A stretch of 64,000 nt of DNA from Macrotis lagotis (Eukaryota; Chordata; Mammalia; Peramelemorphia; Peramelidae): NCBI RefSeq assembly GCF_037893015.1, contig NC_133660.1, positions 161,442,937 to 161,506,936 of the forward strand, read 5' to 3'. Shown here piece by piece: positions 56,101 to 64,000 of the stretch. Within the stretch, counting starts at the first letter, position 1; the number at the start of each line of letters is the position of its first letter. The notes under the pieces were generated by a model. The model worked only from the letters and a program-made list of their open reading frames with translations. It ran no database searches and was not told the origin of the DNA. The position numbers and the translations under genes were made by a program.

Positions 56101-59100
56101 CACAGTGTCATTGTAATGAAAGTATTTTGAAAATTTCAAAGAGCCATGTAAATGTGGAATGTTTATATTAGTAAAAGAAAACCCTATCTTAAACTAAGGT
56201 ATTTTTCTTAATTAGTCTGTCATGTGTTTACTTTAGCAAAGAAAATGAAAATTAGTGATATTAGTTTTCCTTGTTATGACTTTTTTTCCCTTTTGCAAGG
56301 CAGTAGAGTTAAGTGACTTGCCCAAGGTCACACAGCTAGGTAATTATTACGTGTCTGAGACTGTATTTGAACTCAGGACCTCCTGTTTCCAGGGCTGGTG
56401 CTCTATCCATTGCACCACCTAGATGTCCTTTGTTATGACTTTCATTGAAGTAACCTGGTATAAACAAGGAGAGTGAGATTTATTATAATCAGAGATTTTG
56501 AGACCTAGAAGGAATTTCTGAGCACATCTGGTATTTTTGTTTGATTAATTGTTTTACAAATGAGGAAAGTTAAGTTCAGGGCAGTAATCACTATAGTGAT
56601 AATAATGGAACTGAAAGGAGATGACAGAACCGTATATAGCCTTTACATATATTTAGTTCTTTGTCTTGTCAAGATTTCAGGTGAGAGTAAATTAGGTTTG
56701 TGTTATTTCTTGTTGCCAATTGCCCTCGTAGCAAGTGATTTTTGATCAGTATTTTTTGCCAGTTATGGTATCTTCCCGAGTTCAAATCTGGCCTCTGTCA
56801 CTTATTGCCTGAGTGTTCCTGGGCAAGGCATTTAATTCTGTTTACCTCAGCATCCTTATCCTGAGCTGGAGAAGGAAATGGTAAACACTCCATTATCTCT
56901 GCCAAGAAAACACCAAAGGGGGTCACAAAAAGTCATCACTGAATAACAACAGCAGATTGATACTCCCTATTTAACAGTTAATTTGGAGGAACAAACTGTT
57001 TTTTAAACCCACTATATTTTCTGCATTCCTTGAAGTCACATCTTAACTCAGAAGTTAAGGAAGTATTTTGAGAGTGCTAAACTATTTTCTTCTCTTAATG
57101 TCAAGACCAGTAAAGATACCAAGACTTGAAATTTAGATTATTATTGGGTAGCACTGGATTAAGCAGAAGTGATCTTATTTATAAATCTTTTTTTAGCTGA
57201 AATATTATAGTTTTATTGTCATAGCCTTATAATAAATGTTTATTAGTTTTCCTCTGTATATTTTTTCTTAGGACACTTTTTGAAATCACACAAGAAGATA
57301 TTCTTTTCATGGCTTCCCCTTTGACATTTGACCCATCTGTTGTGGAGATATTTCTTGCTTTGACAAGTGGAGCATCTCTGCTTATAGTTCCCAATACTGT
57401 TAAAATGGTGCCTTCAAAATTAGCTACTGTTCTATTTCACCATCACCATGTGACGGTTCTTCAGGTAGAATTTTGTTTTTGGTAGGGGAAGGATTTTATT
57501 TTTTAAAAGACGGTGGGGGTGGGGTGGGGTAAGTGACTTGTCCCAGATCACAAAGCTAGGTGTTTGTTTGGTTTTTGCAATGCATGTATATTATTTAAAC
57601 CAGATAGTATGTTTTGGGTTTTCCGATAATTTTAAATTAGGAAAATCATCATCCTGAATAATCACATGTCTGTAACTGTTGAAGCTAATTTCCTCAAATT
57701 ATCTTCCATCTTTATGCCTGTGACTCTTAAATCTTTATATCTAAACATATCCTTAAAATCTTTCTTGAACTCCATTGCTGTATCATTATCAACCTACTGG
57801 GTATTTCCACTTGTAGGTACTATCAGTGTCTCAAACTCATGCCCATAGCATCAATAATTTCTTCCCAAATCCACTAGTTTTCCAGATATTCTATTTTTCT
57901 TCAGGAATTCATCATCTTTCTAGTTATCTAGGTTCATATCTTTAAAATCATCCTTGACTTTTCACTTTCTTTCCTTTACCAACCACATCCAAAAGATATT
58001 TCTATTGGTTCTATCTCTTCAACATCTTATATCTTATCTTTCTCACCAGCTACTACTTTGGTTCAGCCTCCTTATCTCTTGCCTAGCCTATTGTAATAGT
58101 CTCATGATGGTTCTAGTCTCTCTTTTTTATTCAGTCCTCCATACAATTGCCATCACTTTCCTTGATTTAAATTCCAGCTACCTTGCCTTTCCTCTGCTCA
58201 AGAAACTTCAGCCTCCAGATTGTCTTTTGAAAAAATGCAAAGGCCTTAGCCCTGCACTTAGATCCTTTTATAATCCAGCTTTGTTTCATGCACATTACAT
58301 TCCAGCCAAACTCCCTCCTAGCTGTTGACCAAACTTGATATTCCATTTCTTGTCTTTGGATAGCTCATATATACTCCCTCACCTCTACTTTTTAAAGTCC
58401 TGACCTTGAATAAACCTCAATTAATGTGCCATCTCTTCATGCAAAACTTTACCTATCTCCCAGTGGAAAGTGTATTCTTTCCCCTAAATTATTTTGTATT
58501 TATTTCCTGTATACTCAAGTTTTATTAGAAGGAAGGGATTGTTTTGTTCTTATATTCTTAGTCTCTAATTGCATTGCATATAGTAGGTGTTCAGTAAATG
58601 TTTGTTGAATATCTTCATGAATATTTTTACTTTGCATAATATTTAAAGCCATTTAACTCATACTCTATTGACCCAGAAGTTAGTCTGTCTAGTCCTCCCA
58701 AGTTGGAAAAGCTATAAAGATGAACTTTGTGATAAAGTATATGTTGGCCATCTCAGGCAACCAGTAAGTGTGCATTACAGGCCTAAGGTGTGCTAGGCAA
58801 TGTGCTGAGCATGTGGGATACCAAGGAAGGCAAAAAACAGACCCTGGCATCAAGAAACTCACAGTGTGATAGGGTGCAAGGGACAAAGTGCAGACTACTG
58901 TGTACACAGAAGCTATGGACAGGAAACTAGGACATAATCTCCAGGGGAAGGCATTTACATTAAGAGAGAGTGGGAAAAGTTTCCTGTAGAAGATGGGGCT
59001 CTAGTTAAACCTTAAAGAAAGCAGGGAAGCCAAGAGGCAGAAATGAAGAAGGAACCAGGGAATGCCTGGAGCTGTGAGGGAACAGCAGGGAGGCCACTGT

Positions 59101-62100
59101 CACTGGATTATAGACTGAATGTGTTTGGAGAGTACAAGAGGGAAGAAGACCAAAGTGGGAGTAGAAGGACTTGGAATGACAAAATAATTTTATATTTGAT
59201 CTTGGAGGTGATAGGGAGCTGCTGTAGCTTATTTGCAGGGGTGGGGGGTAGTGGGGGTGTGTCAGAGTGAAGAGTGACATAGTTGGACCTACACTTTAGG
59301 AAAATCACTTTAGTGGCTGTATGATGGATGAATTGGAATGGGAAGAGACTTGTGGCAGGCAGACCCACTAGCAGACTATAGTTGTAGTCCAGGCATGAGG
59401 TGATAAGGATTTGCCACCTACATAGTGGTAGTGTCAGAGGAGAAAGTGGGACATAGTTGAGAGAAGTTGCAAAGGTGAAATCAATGGGCCCTGGAAACAG
59501 TTTGAATATGTTGGATAAGAGATAGGGAGGAGTACAGGATGACACTTACATTGCAAGTCTGGGGGAATGGGAGGATGGTAGCCCTCTAACGACTAGTCCA
59601 GATAAATTTGGAGAAGGCCATTACCAGAACTTTGGCTATCAGGTGATAAAAATTCACAAGATGATCATGTATTCAAGCCCAGTCTCTCATTGGAGGGAAT
59701 ACCACACTTGAAATATTGTCTAGGTAGTGAGAATGCATTTCATGAACTTAGTTGCCTTGAAAAATGAGACATTTTTAATTAAAGTCAAAACTTAAGATTA
59801 AGCCCTCTGGTAGAATGGGGAATGTTTTTAATGAGCTTCATACAATAAATTTCACATTAAATTTCTTCCTGTGTTTTGCCAAATCTATCTTTCTGTGCCT
59901 AGAAGGAGGTGATAGAAATGTATATTATTGATGCATATTGTCAGCCTTCCCCTGCAGAAGAATGTAAATGTTCTTTTCTTGCACTTAGAGTGCTTGGCTT
60001 AAGACTATTGTCTGTATTAAGAAAAGCACAGCTCCAGTACAAAGGGGGTGTTTTATTCTGTCCTGAAGACTTGATTATCATGATGTAAATTACTTGGTTG
60101 AAAAACCTGAGAATGCTTACCCTGAACAACATAAAACTTGTAGGGAGGGGCTAGATGGGAGGTCACATATTGGAAGGGCTGTCACATGAAACAGAGAATA
60201 GATTTGTCTTAAGTTGGAGTCAGTGAGCACAAATTGCAAAGGGGTAGATATAGACTTAAAGGAAAAGAAAAATTCACTAAAAGAACTATTCAGAAGTAGC
60301 ATGGACTGTCCCAGGAAGTAGAGGGTTCCTCCCTCTTTCTAGGGCTTCAAGTAGAAGTTGGATGACTACTTGTTGGGTAGTTTGTGGAGGGGATTCTTCT
60401 TCAGGTACAACTTCTGGGGTCCCTTTCAACATTAAGATTCTGATTTCATCTATACTGTCCAGTTTAATGGGAGAACAAAATGAGAATATTTCTAAAGTAC
60501 TTTGCAAAGCTTAAAGTTCAACATAAATGCTAATTATTATTATCACTAATATCCTTTTTAGATGTGTTATCCTTAACTGAATGTAATATTTCAGACACAG
60601 TCTAAGAAGGGTTCACATCTATGAATGATCAATTCCCTACAGTGAATTCCTTTAATGCCATAAATTTCAGTGACTTATGAAATATTTTCATGAGTATTAA
60701 TCTTGAATTATATCTCTCATTTAAGTATTATAAATCATGTTGTATTGTTTAGTACAAAATGATCCCTTCATTTTTTTTAGTTAGAAAGGATGAGAATATA
60801 TAAACATTTTTAGCTTAGTGAGATTTTTTCCTAACATTAAATCTCTCCTTCCTGCTCAAATATCTTAGAAATAAGTTGACTAAAAGTTTTATAGCATTTT
60901 TTGATTACACATTAAGCAAATGAAGAAAAATGCACTTAACCTTTAATTTTCCCCAAAACATTGGTTAGACATTTGATACACCTAGCTTCAGTTTTCCTGC
61001 AAGCCTCCAGTACTGAATGCTATATTGTTTTTAGCATATGATTAAGATATTAATTCAATTTGTAAGATTATAATTAATGTGGAAGCTGTTATGTTAAGTG
61101 ATCATACATATGTGTGCAGGCTACACCAACACTGCTTAGAAGATTTGGATCTAAGCTCATCAAGTCATCTATTTTATCAGCTGCAACTTCACTTCGTGTT
61201 TTAGCCCTTGGTGGCGAAGCATTCCCATCATTGAATGTACTCAGAAGCTGGAGGGAAGAAGGCAATAAAACTCAGATATTTAATATCTATGGTATCACAG
61301 AGGTATCCAGCTGGGCAACCTGTTACAGGATTCCAGAAGAGGATCTGAGCTCCACCCTGGGGTGAGCTATGATTTGGTCATGTATTGGGGAGCTAACATT
61401 TTCCCAAGAGCTCAGAAGCAGGGATACCTAAGATAATTTGATTGAAATGAGCATGATTTTGGCAGAGAAGATTCCACCTGGAATAGTGAGTTTAGAAGCC
61501 AGAATCCTTTTTTGTATAATTAGGCTTTTGAGTGTATTTTAAAACTCACTTGAGATGTCTATATAGGATAGATTTCTAATTCTTTGTCCATTGCAAGACA
61601 GCAAAAGTTTTCTCACCTTTATTTTATCCAGTTTTCCTGGGATCCTAATTATAGCAAGGCAATGCTTTTATTCTTTCTAATTTATTTCCTGTCTCACTCC
61701 ATACAGAATCTTTTCTAGAACTTCTCTTGTCTCTTTTAGTCTCCCATACCACCTCCTTCCTCCCTGTCCTCCTCACCTGAAGTCCTTGGCTCTTATTTTA
61801 CTAAGAACATTGAAGCTATTCAATATTAACTGACTCTTCCCCATCTCAAAATAATGATAATAATTTACATTTAAATAAATAATATTTACAAAGTACCTAC
61901 AATATGTTAAGTGCTTTTTAATCCCCATTTTATAGGTAAGGAAACAGAGATTAATGTCTGAAATTGGATTGGAACTCTGGTCCTCCTAACTCTGGGCCCC
62001 TGTGCTCTTACCATTGTAACTGCTTTGACAATAGAGTCTCTCTTTCCCTCAGTCACTGACAATGAATGACTCTTTTCCTTACAGATGCCAGTACCAATGT

Positions 62101-63949
62101 TTTTCATTATGCTTTTTTAAAATTTTTTTTAGTTTTTAGTTTTTGCAAGGCAATGGGGTTAATTGGCTCGCCCAAGGCCACACAGCTAGGTAATCATTAA
62201 GTGTCTGAGGTCGGATTTGAACTCAGGTACTCCTGACTCCAAGGCCGGTACTCTATCCACTGTGCCACTGAGCTGCCCCTTCATTATGCTCTTGATCCCA
62301 ATCTTTTCCATTTTCTCCAGAGGAAGATTACAACCATAATCACCCTCCCCCCCTTTTTTTCTCATCTCTCCTTACCTTTCCTCTGCTACCTTTAAACATC
62401 CTGTTCCCATCCTTTAACAATCTCAGAAACAAAACTCCAAATCCTTATCTAGACTCTTATTATCCTCCAAAATAAGTCTTCTTTATCTTTCCTTTCTTTT
62501 TCAGACAAACTCCAAAAAAAAAAGCTATTTATAGTCAACTGTTCTTCCCCTTCTCTCATTCCCTATTCCTTTGGATTTTGACTTCTAACCTCATCACTCA
62601 ACTGAGGCTTCTAATGATCTCTTAATTTCAGAATCTGATGGTGGTTTTTTTTTATGCTCGTCTTCCTCAGACTAGCTGTCTTATTAAACCTTGTTAACTA
62701 CCTTATCCTGAAGAGCCTCTGGGCTTACGTGACACACCACTTTTGGTTCTCCTCAGGTGCAGCTTTGATGATTCATCATCTAGATCTTTTCTTCTGTTTC
62801 TCCTACTCATAATTTGGTCCCAGACTCCCTTTCTTCTCCCTATGCTGACTCCCTCTCAGTGACCTCATCAACTCCCAGGGATTTCGTCTTTATCCCTAAG
62901 CAAATGACTTAGAGAACTCTATCCCAGATCTCCCCTCAATCATCAGTTATCTGTTACACATTTCAGACTGAAGGTCTCTTCCTTAAACTCAGCATGTCCA
63001 GAATTGAACTCATTATGCCTTCCCCTGAAGCCCTATTTTTTTCTTAGACTTTTCTTACCTCAGACATCTTTACTACTCCAGCAACTACCATTTTGGTTGA
63101 GGTCTTCATTGTATTTTGCCTCGATTATTGTGATGGTCAAGTTTCCCCACTTTATTTTCCTGCTTCTTTCTCTAGTGATTTTCCTTAAGGATAGGTCTGA
63201 CCATGTGACTCCTCTACTTAAACTCCTTCAGCTTCTTGTTGCTTTTAGAACATTGGTTTTTATTTTGAGTCCAGAGAGACCCCCTAATGGGTTTATGGAT
63301 AGATTTAAGGCTATTTCTAATCTTACATTAGAAAAAAGATTATATTTTCATTTGCTTCTAAATGAAGTTTAGCATTTCCTTTGTATATATTTTTTTAATA
63401 AACCATAAGTGCCTTTATGTCATATTTTCATGTTTCAGTGCCCCTCTCCTGGCTGTCTCCACAGCAGGAATGCTCTCCTCTTAAACTCTGAGCTCATACA
63501 TCACCTATGCATAACCTTTCCTGCCAACTGTTAGGGCCTCCCTCAAATTAAGTTTACTTTACTTTGTATTATCTTTCTATTTATTCTGTGTCTATCTCCT
63601 GATTGTTTTACCTATTAGAAGGTAAACCCCATCAGTGAGAAGGACTTGTAGCCAGAATTAGCTTAGCACATAGTAAAAACTTAAATACTTGTTGATTAAC
63701 TGACTATCTCTAGTTTGTAACCTTTGAATTATACATAATGGTCTTTATTGGAAACCATATGATTTAAATAGATTGAAAAATGTTCTATTCAAAGAAAACA
63801 ATTTGAATTTATTTTTATGTGGGTTGTAATTGTATTTTGCAGAGTTGAATCCCCTGTGCAATTGGGATTTCCACTGCTTGGGACAGTAGTCGAAGTCAGA
63901 GACATAAATGGTTTGACAGTTGAAGAAGGCGAAGGCCAAGTATTTTTAG
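49943..63949 (+). CDS. AASDH: AASDH, acyl-CoA synthetase-like enzyme (first six coding exons)
   Basis: AASDH (ACSF4, U26) has an acyl-adenylate-forming domain, a carrier-protein-like segment and a C-terminal PQQ-type beta-propeller; it is named for a proposed role in aminoadipate semialdehyde metabolism, though its physiological role is debated. The window holds the N-terminal adenylation part: MTLQEMVLQAA at the start, the ATP-binding motif LHTSGTTGIPK in exon 4, SPLTFDPSVVEIF in exon 5, and the motif NIYGITE in exon 6. The order and splice phases match remembered human AASDH throughout. The rest of the adenylation domain, the carrier segment and the propeller lie beyond the right edge. It follows PPAT in the same direction. 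Confidence 0.96.
50560..50708 (-). repeat. CORE-type SINE, antisense
   Basis: T-rich tail, 'gcaagacagtgggttcaagtgac', and head 'ctgtgctacctatgtgtcc'. It lies in AASDH intron 2. Confidence 0.82.
51005..51165 (-). mobile_element. L1 LINE extreme 3' end, antisense
   Basis: 'tttccagttacatgcagagataattttcaac' is the reverse of the L1 tail seen at 24840-24890. Confidence 0.55.
51341..51410. repeat. (AT)n-rich microsatellite
   Basis: AT repeats with scattered G and C. A related TATC-type run lies at 51917-51961. Confidence 0.9.
51965..52120 (+). repeat. CORE-type SINE, sense, older copy
   Basis: Head 'gcggcatctaggtggcacaa', core, and the tail 'ccccttgcttccctcccact', which differs from the dominant subfamily. 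Confidence 0.75.
52246..52366 (+). CDS. AASDH: AASDH exon 3
   Basis: Acceptor ACTTCTGTCTCAG before 52246; A completes Gly. It encodes ILQVPAAYSPVDPDISPELS and FMKKCNLKYILVEKDQID, ending in phase 0 before a consensus GTAAGT. Confidence 0.95.
53140..54540 (+). repeat. Ancient interspersed repeat, family not identified, copy 1
   Basis: It shares an order of blocks with 58740-59600: 'tagcagggaggccagtttg', 'gaaaatcactttggtaactg', 'gggagaccatttatgaggc', 'tgaactagatcagtggc'. This is a widespread mammalian pattern, but I cannot name it. It is interrupted at 54085-54305. Confidence 0.5.
54085..54305 (+). repeat. Marsupial interspersed repeat ('caccagcctcactttct' family)
   Basis: It starts 'cattctagaagaagaccagagagg', carries 'gtcaccagcctcactttcttctcc', and ends in a SINE-like piece 'ccactacaccatctagctgcc'. 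Relative of 5112-5415. Confidence 0.5.
54702..54852 (-). repeat. CORE-type SINE, antisense, with 14-bp target duplication
   Basis: TGAGCTTATCATTT flanks it at 54688-54701 and 54853-54866. Confidence 0.92.
55110..55250 (-). repeat. MIR-like SINE
   Basis: 'gtgtgaccttggataagttgc', 'cagtttccttctctttaagatggg' and 'aagttcctttcatatctaaatt' mark an antisense MIR. Confidence 0.6.
55536..55855 (+). CDS. AASDH: AASDH exon 4 (ATP-binding P-loop)
   Basis: Acceptor CATTTAATGCAG before 55536, donor TTTTCG|GTGAGT after 55855. It starts KFKSSHETW, passes through a variable charged region, and reaches LAYVLHTSGTTGIPK, the adenylate-forming-enzyme P-loop, then IVRVPHTCIVPNIQHF. Confidence 0.96.
56284..56429 (-). 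repeat. CORE-type SINE, antisense, with 13-bp target duplication
   Basis: TTGTTATGACTTT flanks it at 56271-56283 and 56430-56442. Confidence 0.9.
56775..56960 (+). repeat. MAR1-type SINE
   Basis: 'gagttcaaatctggcctctg' is followed by 'ggagaaggaaatggtaaacactcc', 'gccaagaaaacaccaaaggggg' and 'tcacaaaaagtcatcactgaa', the long marsupial MAR1 3' part. Confidence 0.7.
57272..57464 (+). CDS. AASDH: AASDH exon 5
   Basis: Acceptor TTTTTTCTTAG before 57272; G completes Arg. It encodes TLFEITQEDILFMASPLTFD, PSVVEIFLALTSGASLLIVP and HHHVTVLQ. Donor CAG|GTAGAA, phase 0. Confidence 0.95.
57660..58615 (+). mobile_element. L2-type LINE 3' portion
   Basis: CT-rich stretch with 'tcatccttgacttttcactttc', 'gcctagcctattgtaatagtctc' and the end 'gtaggtgttcagtaaatgtttgttgaat'. 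It explains the open frames at 57954-58328 and 58426-58608. Confidence 0.6.
58740..59600 (+). repeat. Ancient interspersed repeat, family not identified, copy 2
   Basis: It has the same block order as copy 1 at 53140: 'acagcagggaggccactgtc', 'gtgacatagttggacc', 'ggaaaatcactttagtggctg', 'gtagtccaggcatgaggtg'. Antisense open frames over it are chance. Confidence 0.5.
60085..60460 (+). mobile_element. CR1/L3-like LINE 3' end
   Basis: 'ttggaagggctgtcacatg', 'ggcttcaagtagaagttggatg' and 'ccctttcaacattaagattctg' match the 3' pattern of the element at 9480-10290. Confidence 0.5.
61120..61361 (+). CDS. AASDH: AASDH exon 6
   Basis: Acceptor ATATGTGTGCAG before 61120. It encodes ATPTLLRRFGSKLIKSS, LRVLALGGEAFPSLNVL and the adenylation core motif IFNIYGITEVSSWAT. 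It ends with two bases of Gly before GTGAGC. Confidence 0.95.
61590..63700 (+). mobile_element. L2-type LINE, long degraded copy
   Basis: CT-rich blocks in L2 order, such as 'gacctcatcaactcccagggatttc', 'ctcagcatgtccagaattgaactcat' and 'gattattgtgatggtcaa', ending near 'cttagcacatagtaaaaacttaaatac'. A SINE interrupts it at 62114-62279 and other DNA near 63240-63430. The left limit is uncertain. It explains the 122-codon open frame at 63004. Confidence 0.5.
62114..62279 (-). repeat. CORE-type SINE, antisense, with 11-bp target duplication
   Basis: TTCATTATGCT flanks it at 62103-62113 and 62280-62290. Confidence 0.9.
63843..63949 (+). CDS. AASDH: AASDH exon 7
   Basis: Acceptor TTGTATTTTGCAG before 63843. 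It encodes VESPVQLGFPLLGTVVEVRD and INGLTVEEGEGQVFL, matching human AASDH. The donor TTTTTAG|GTTTTC is weak beyond the GT, but it keeps the phase expected from the family. Confidence 0.9.
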
Positions 63950-64000
63950 GTTTTCTTATGTTTATTTGTTTATTGGGGTAATTATTTTAAATAAACAATG

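Larger units (their letters stand above)
57465..61119 (+). other. AASDH: AASDH intron 5
   Basis: The intron is mostly old repeats: an L2-type LINE end (57660-58615), an unnamed ancient repeat (58740-59600) and a CR1-like LINE end (60085-60460). The 124-residue open frame at 57954-58328 lies in the L2-type sequence. 60480-61110 shows nothing recognisable. Confidence 0.55.

Noticed and set aside
57954-58328. 124-codon plus-strand open frame
   Set aside because: It lies inside CT-rich L2-type LINE sequence, and the translation is a Leu/Ser-rich by-product.
59108-59545. 145-codon minus-strand open frame
   Set aside because: It is the antisense of the ancient repeat at 58740-59600, with no recognisable protein.
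63004-63372. 122-codon plus-strand open frame
   Set aside because: It falls in the long degraded L2-type copy.
1-64000. CRISPR arrays, operons, riboswitches, bacterial insertion sequences
   Set aside because: The spliced genes and marsupial repeats show a vertebrate nuclear genome; no regularly spaced repeats were seen.
1-64000. Retrovirus-like, LTR or Polinton fossils
   Set aside because: I looked for long terminal repeats and typical polymerase or capsid motifs and recognised none; a very old or short piece could have been missed.

Overview
This is mammalian genomic DNA, almost certainly from a marsupial. It is AT-rich and intron-dominated. It carries about 25 copies of one tRNA-headed CORE-type SINE (a 'gctaggtggcgcagtggatagag' head and a 'ccccattgccttgcaaaaa' tail, as in the marsupial WSINE1/MAR1 group), together with older MIR-, L2-, CR1- and L1-type fragments. 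The SINE subtype suggests an Australian marsupial, perhaps a dasyurid, but that is a guess. No retrovirus-like or Polinton-like element was recognised.

Layout. (1) 1-28228: a long stretch without PPAT coding sequence, best read as PPAT intron 1, since exon 1 and the CpG-island promoter usually shared with PAICS are absent and must lie to the left. Nested in it on the minus strand is a four-exon coding structure (26357 to 6076) with three intact Myb/SANT-like (trihelix) DNA-binding domains and a short acidic linker exon. All three internal junctions are phase 1 and stay in frame, giving about 455 residues if the last exon is terminal. This is the most interesting feature of the window. (2) 28229-40768: exons 2-11 of PPAT on the plus strand, complete to the stop codon, including one GC-AG intron. 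(3) 40769-48400: PPAT 3' UTR and intergenic DNA. (4) 48420-49300: a CpG island with a perfect NRF1 site and ETS sites, taken as the AASDH promoter and first exon. (5) 49943-63949: the first six coding exons of AASDH on the plus strand; the gene continues past the right edge.

How the genes relate. PPAT makes phosphoribosylamine, the committed step of purine synthesis, and is normally head-to-head with PAICS, which acts later in the same pathway. AASDH follows PPAT in the same direction, as in the human order (PAICS-PPAT-AASDH). The nested trihelix gene runs against PPAT, so the two transcripts would overlap in antisense. Its function is unknown; the domains predict sequence-specific DNA binding. 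Coordinates of exons rest on splice consensus, frame continuity and remembered human protein sequences, not on transcript data.
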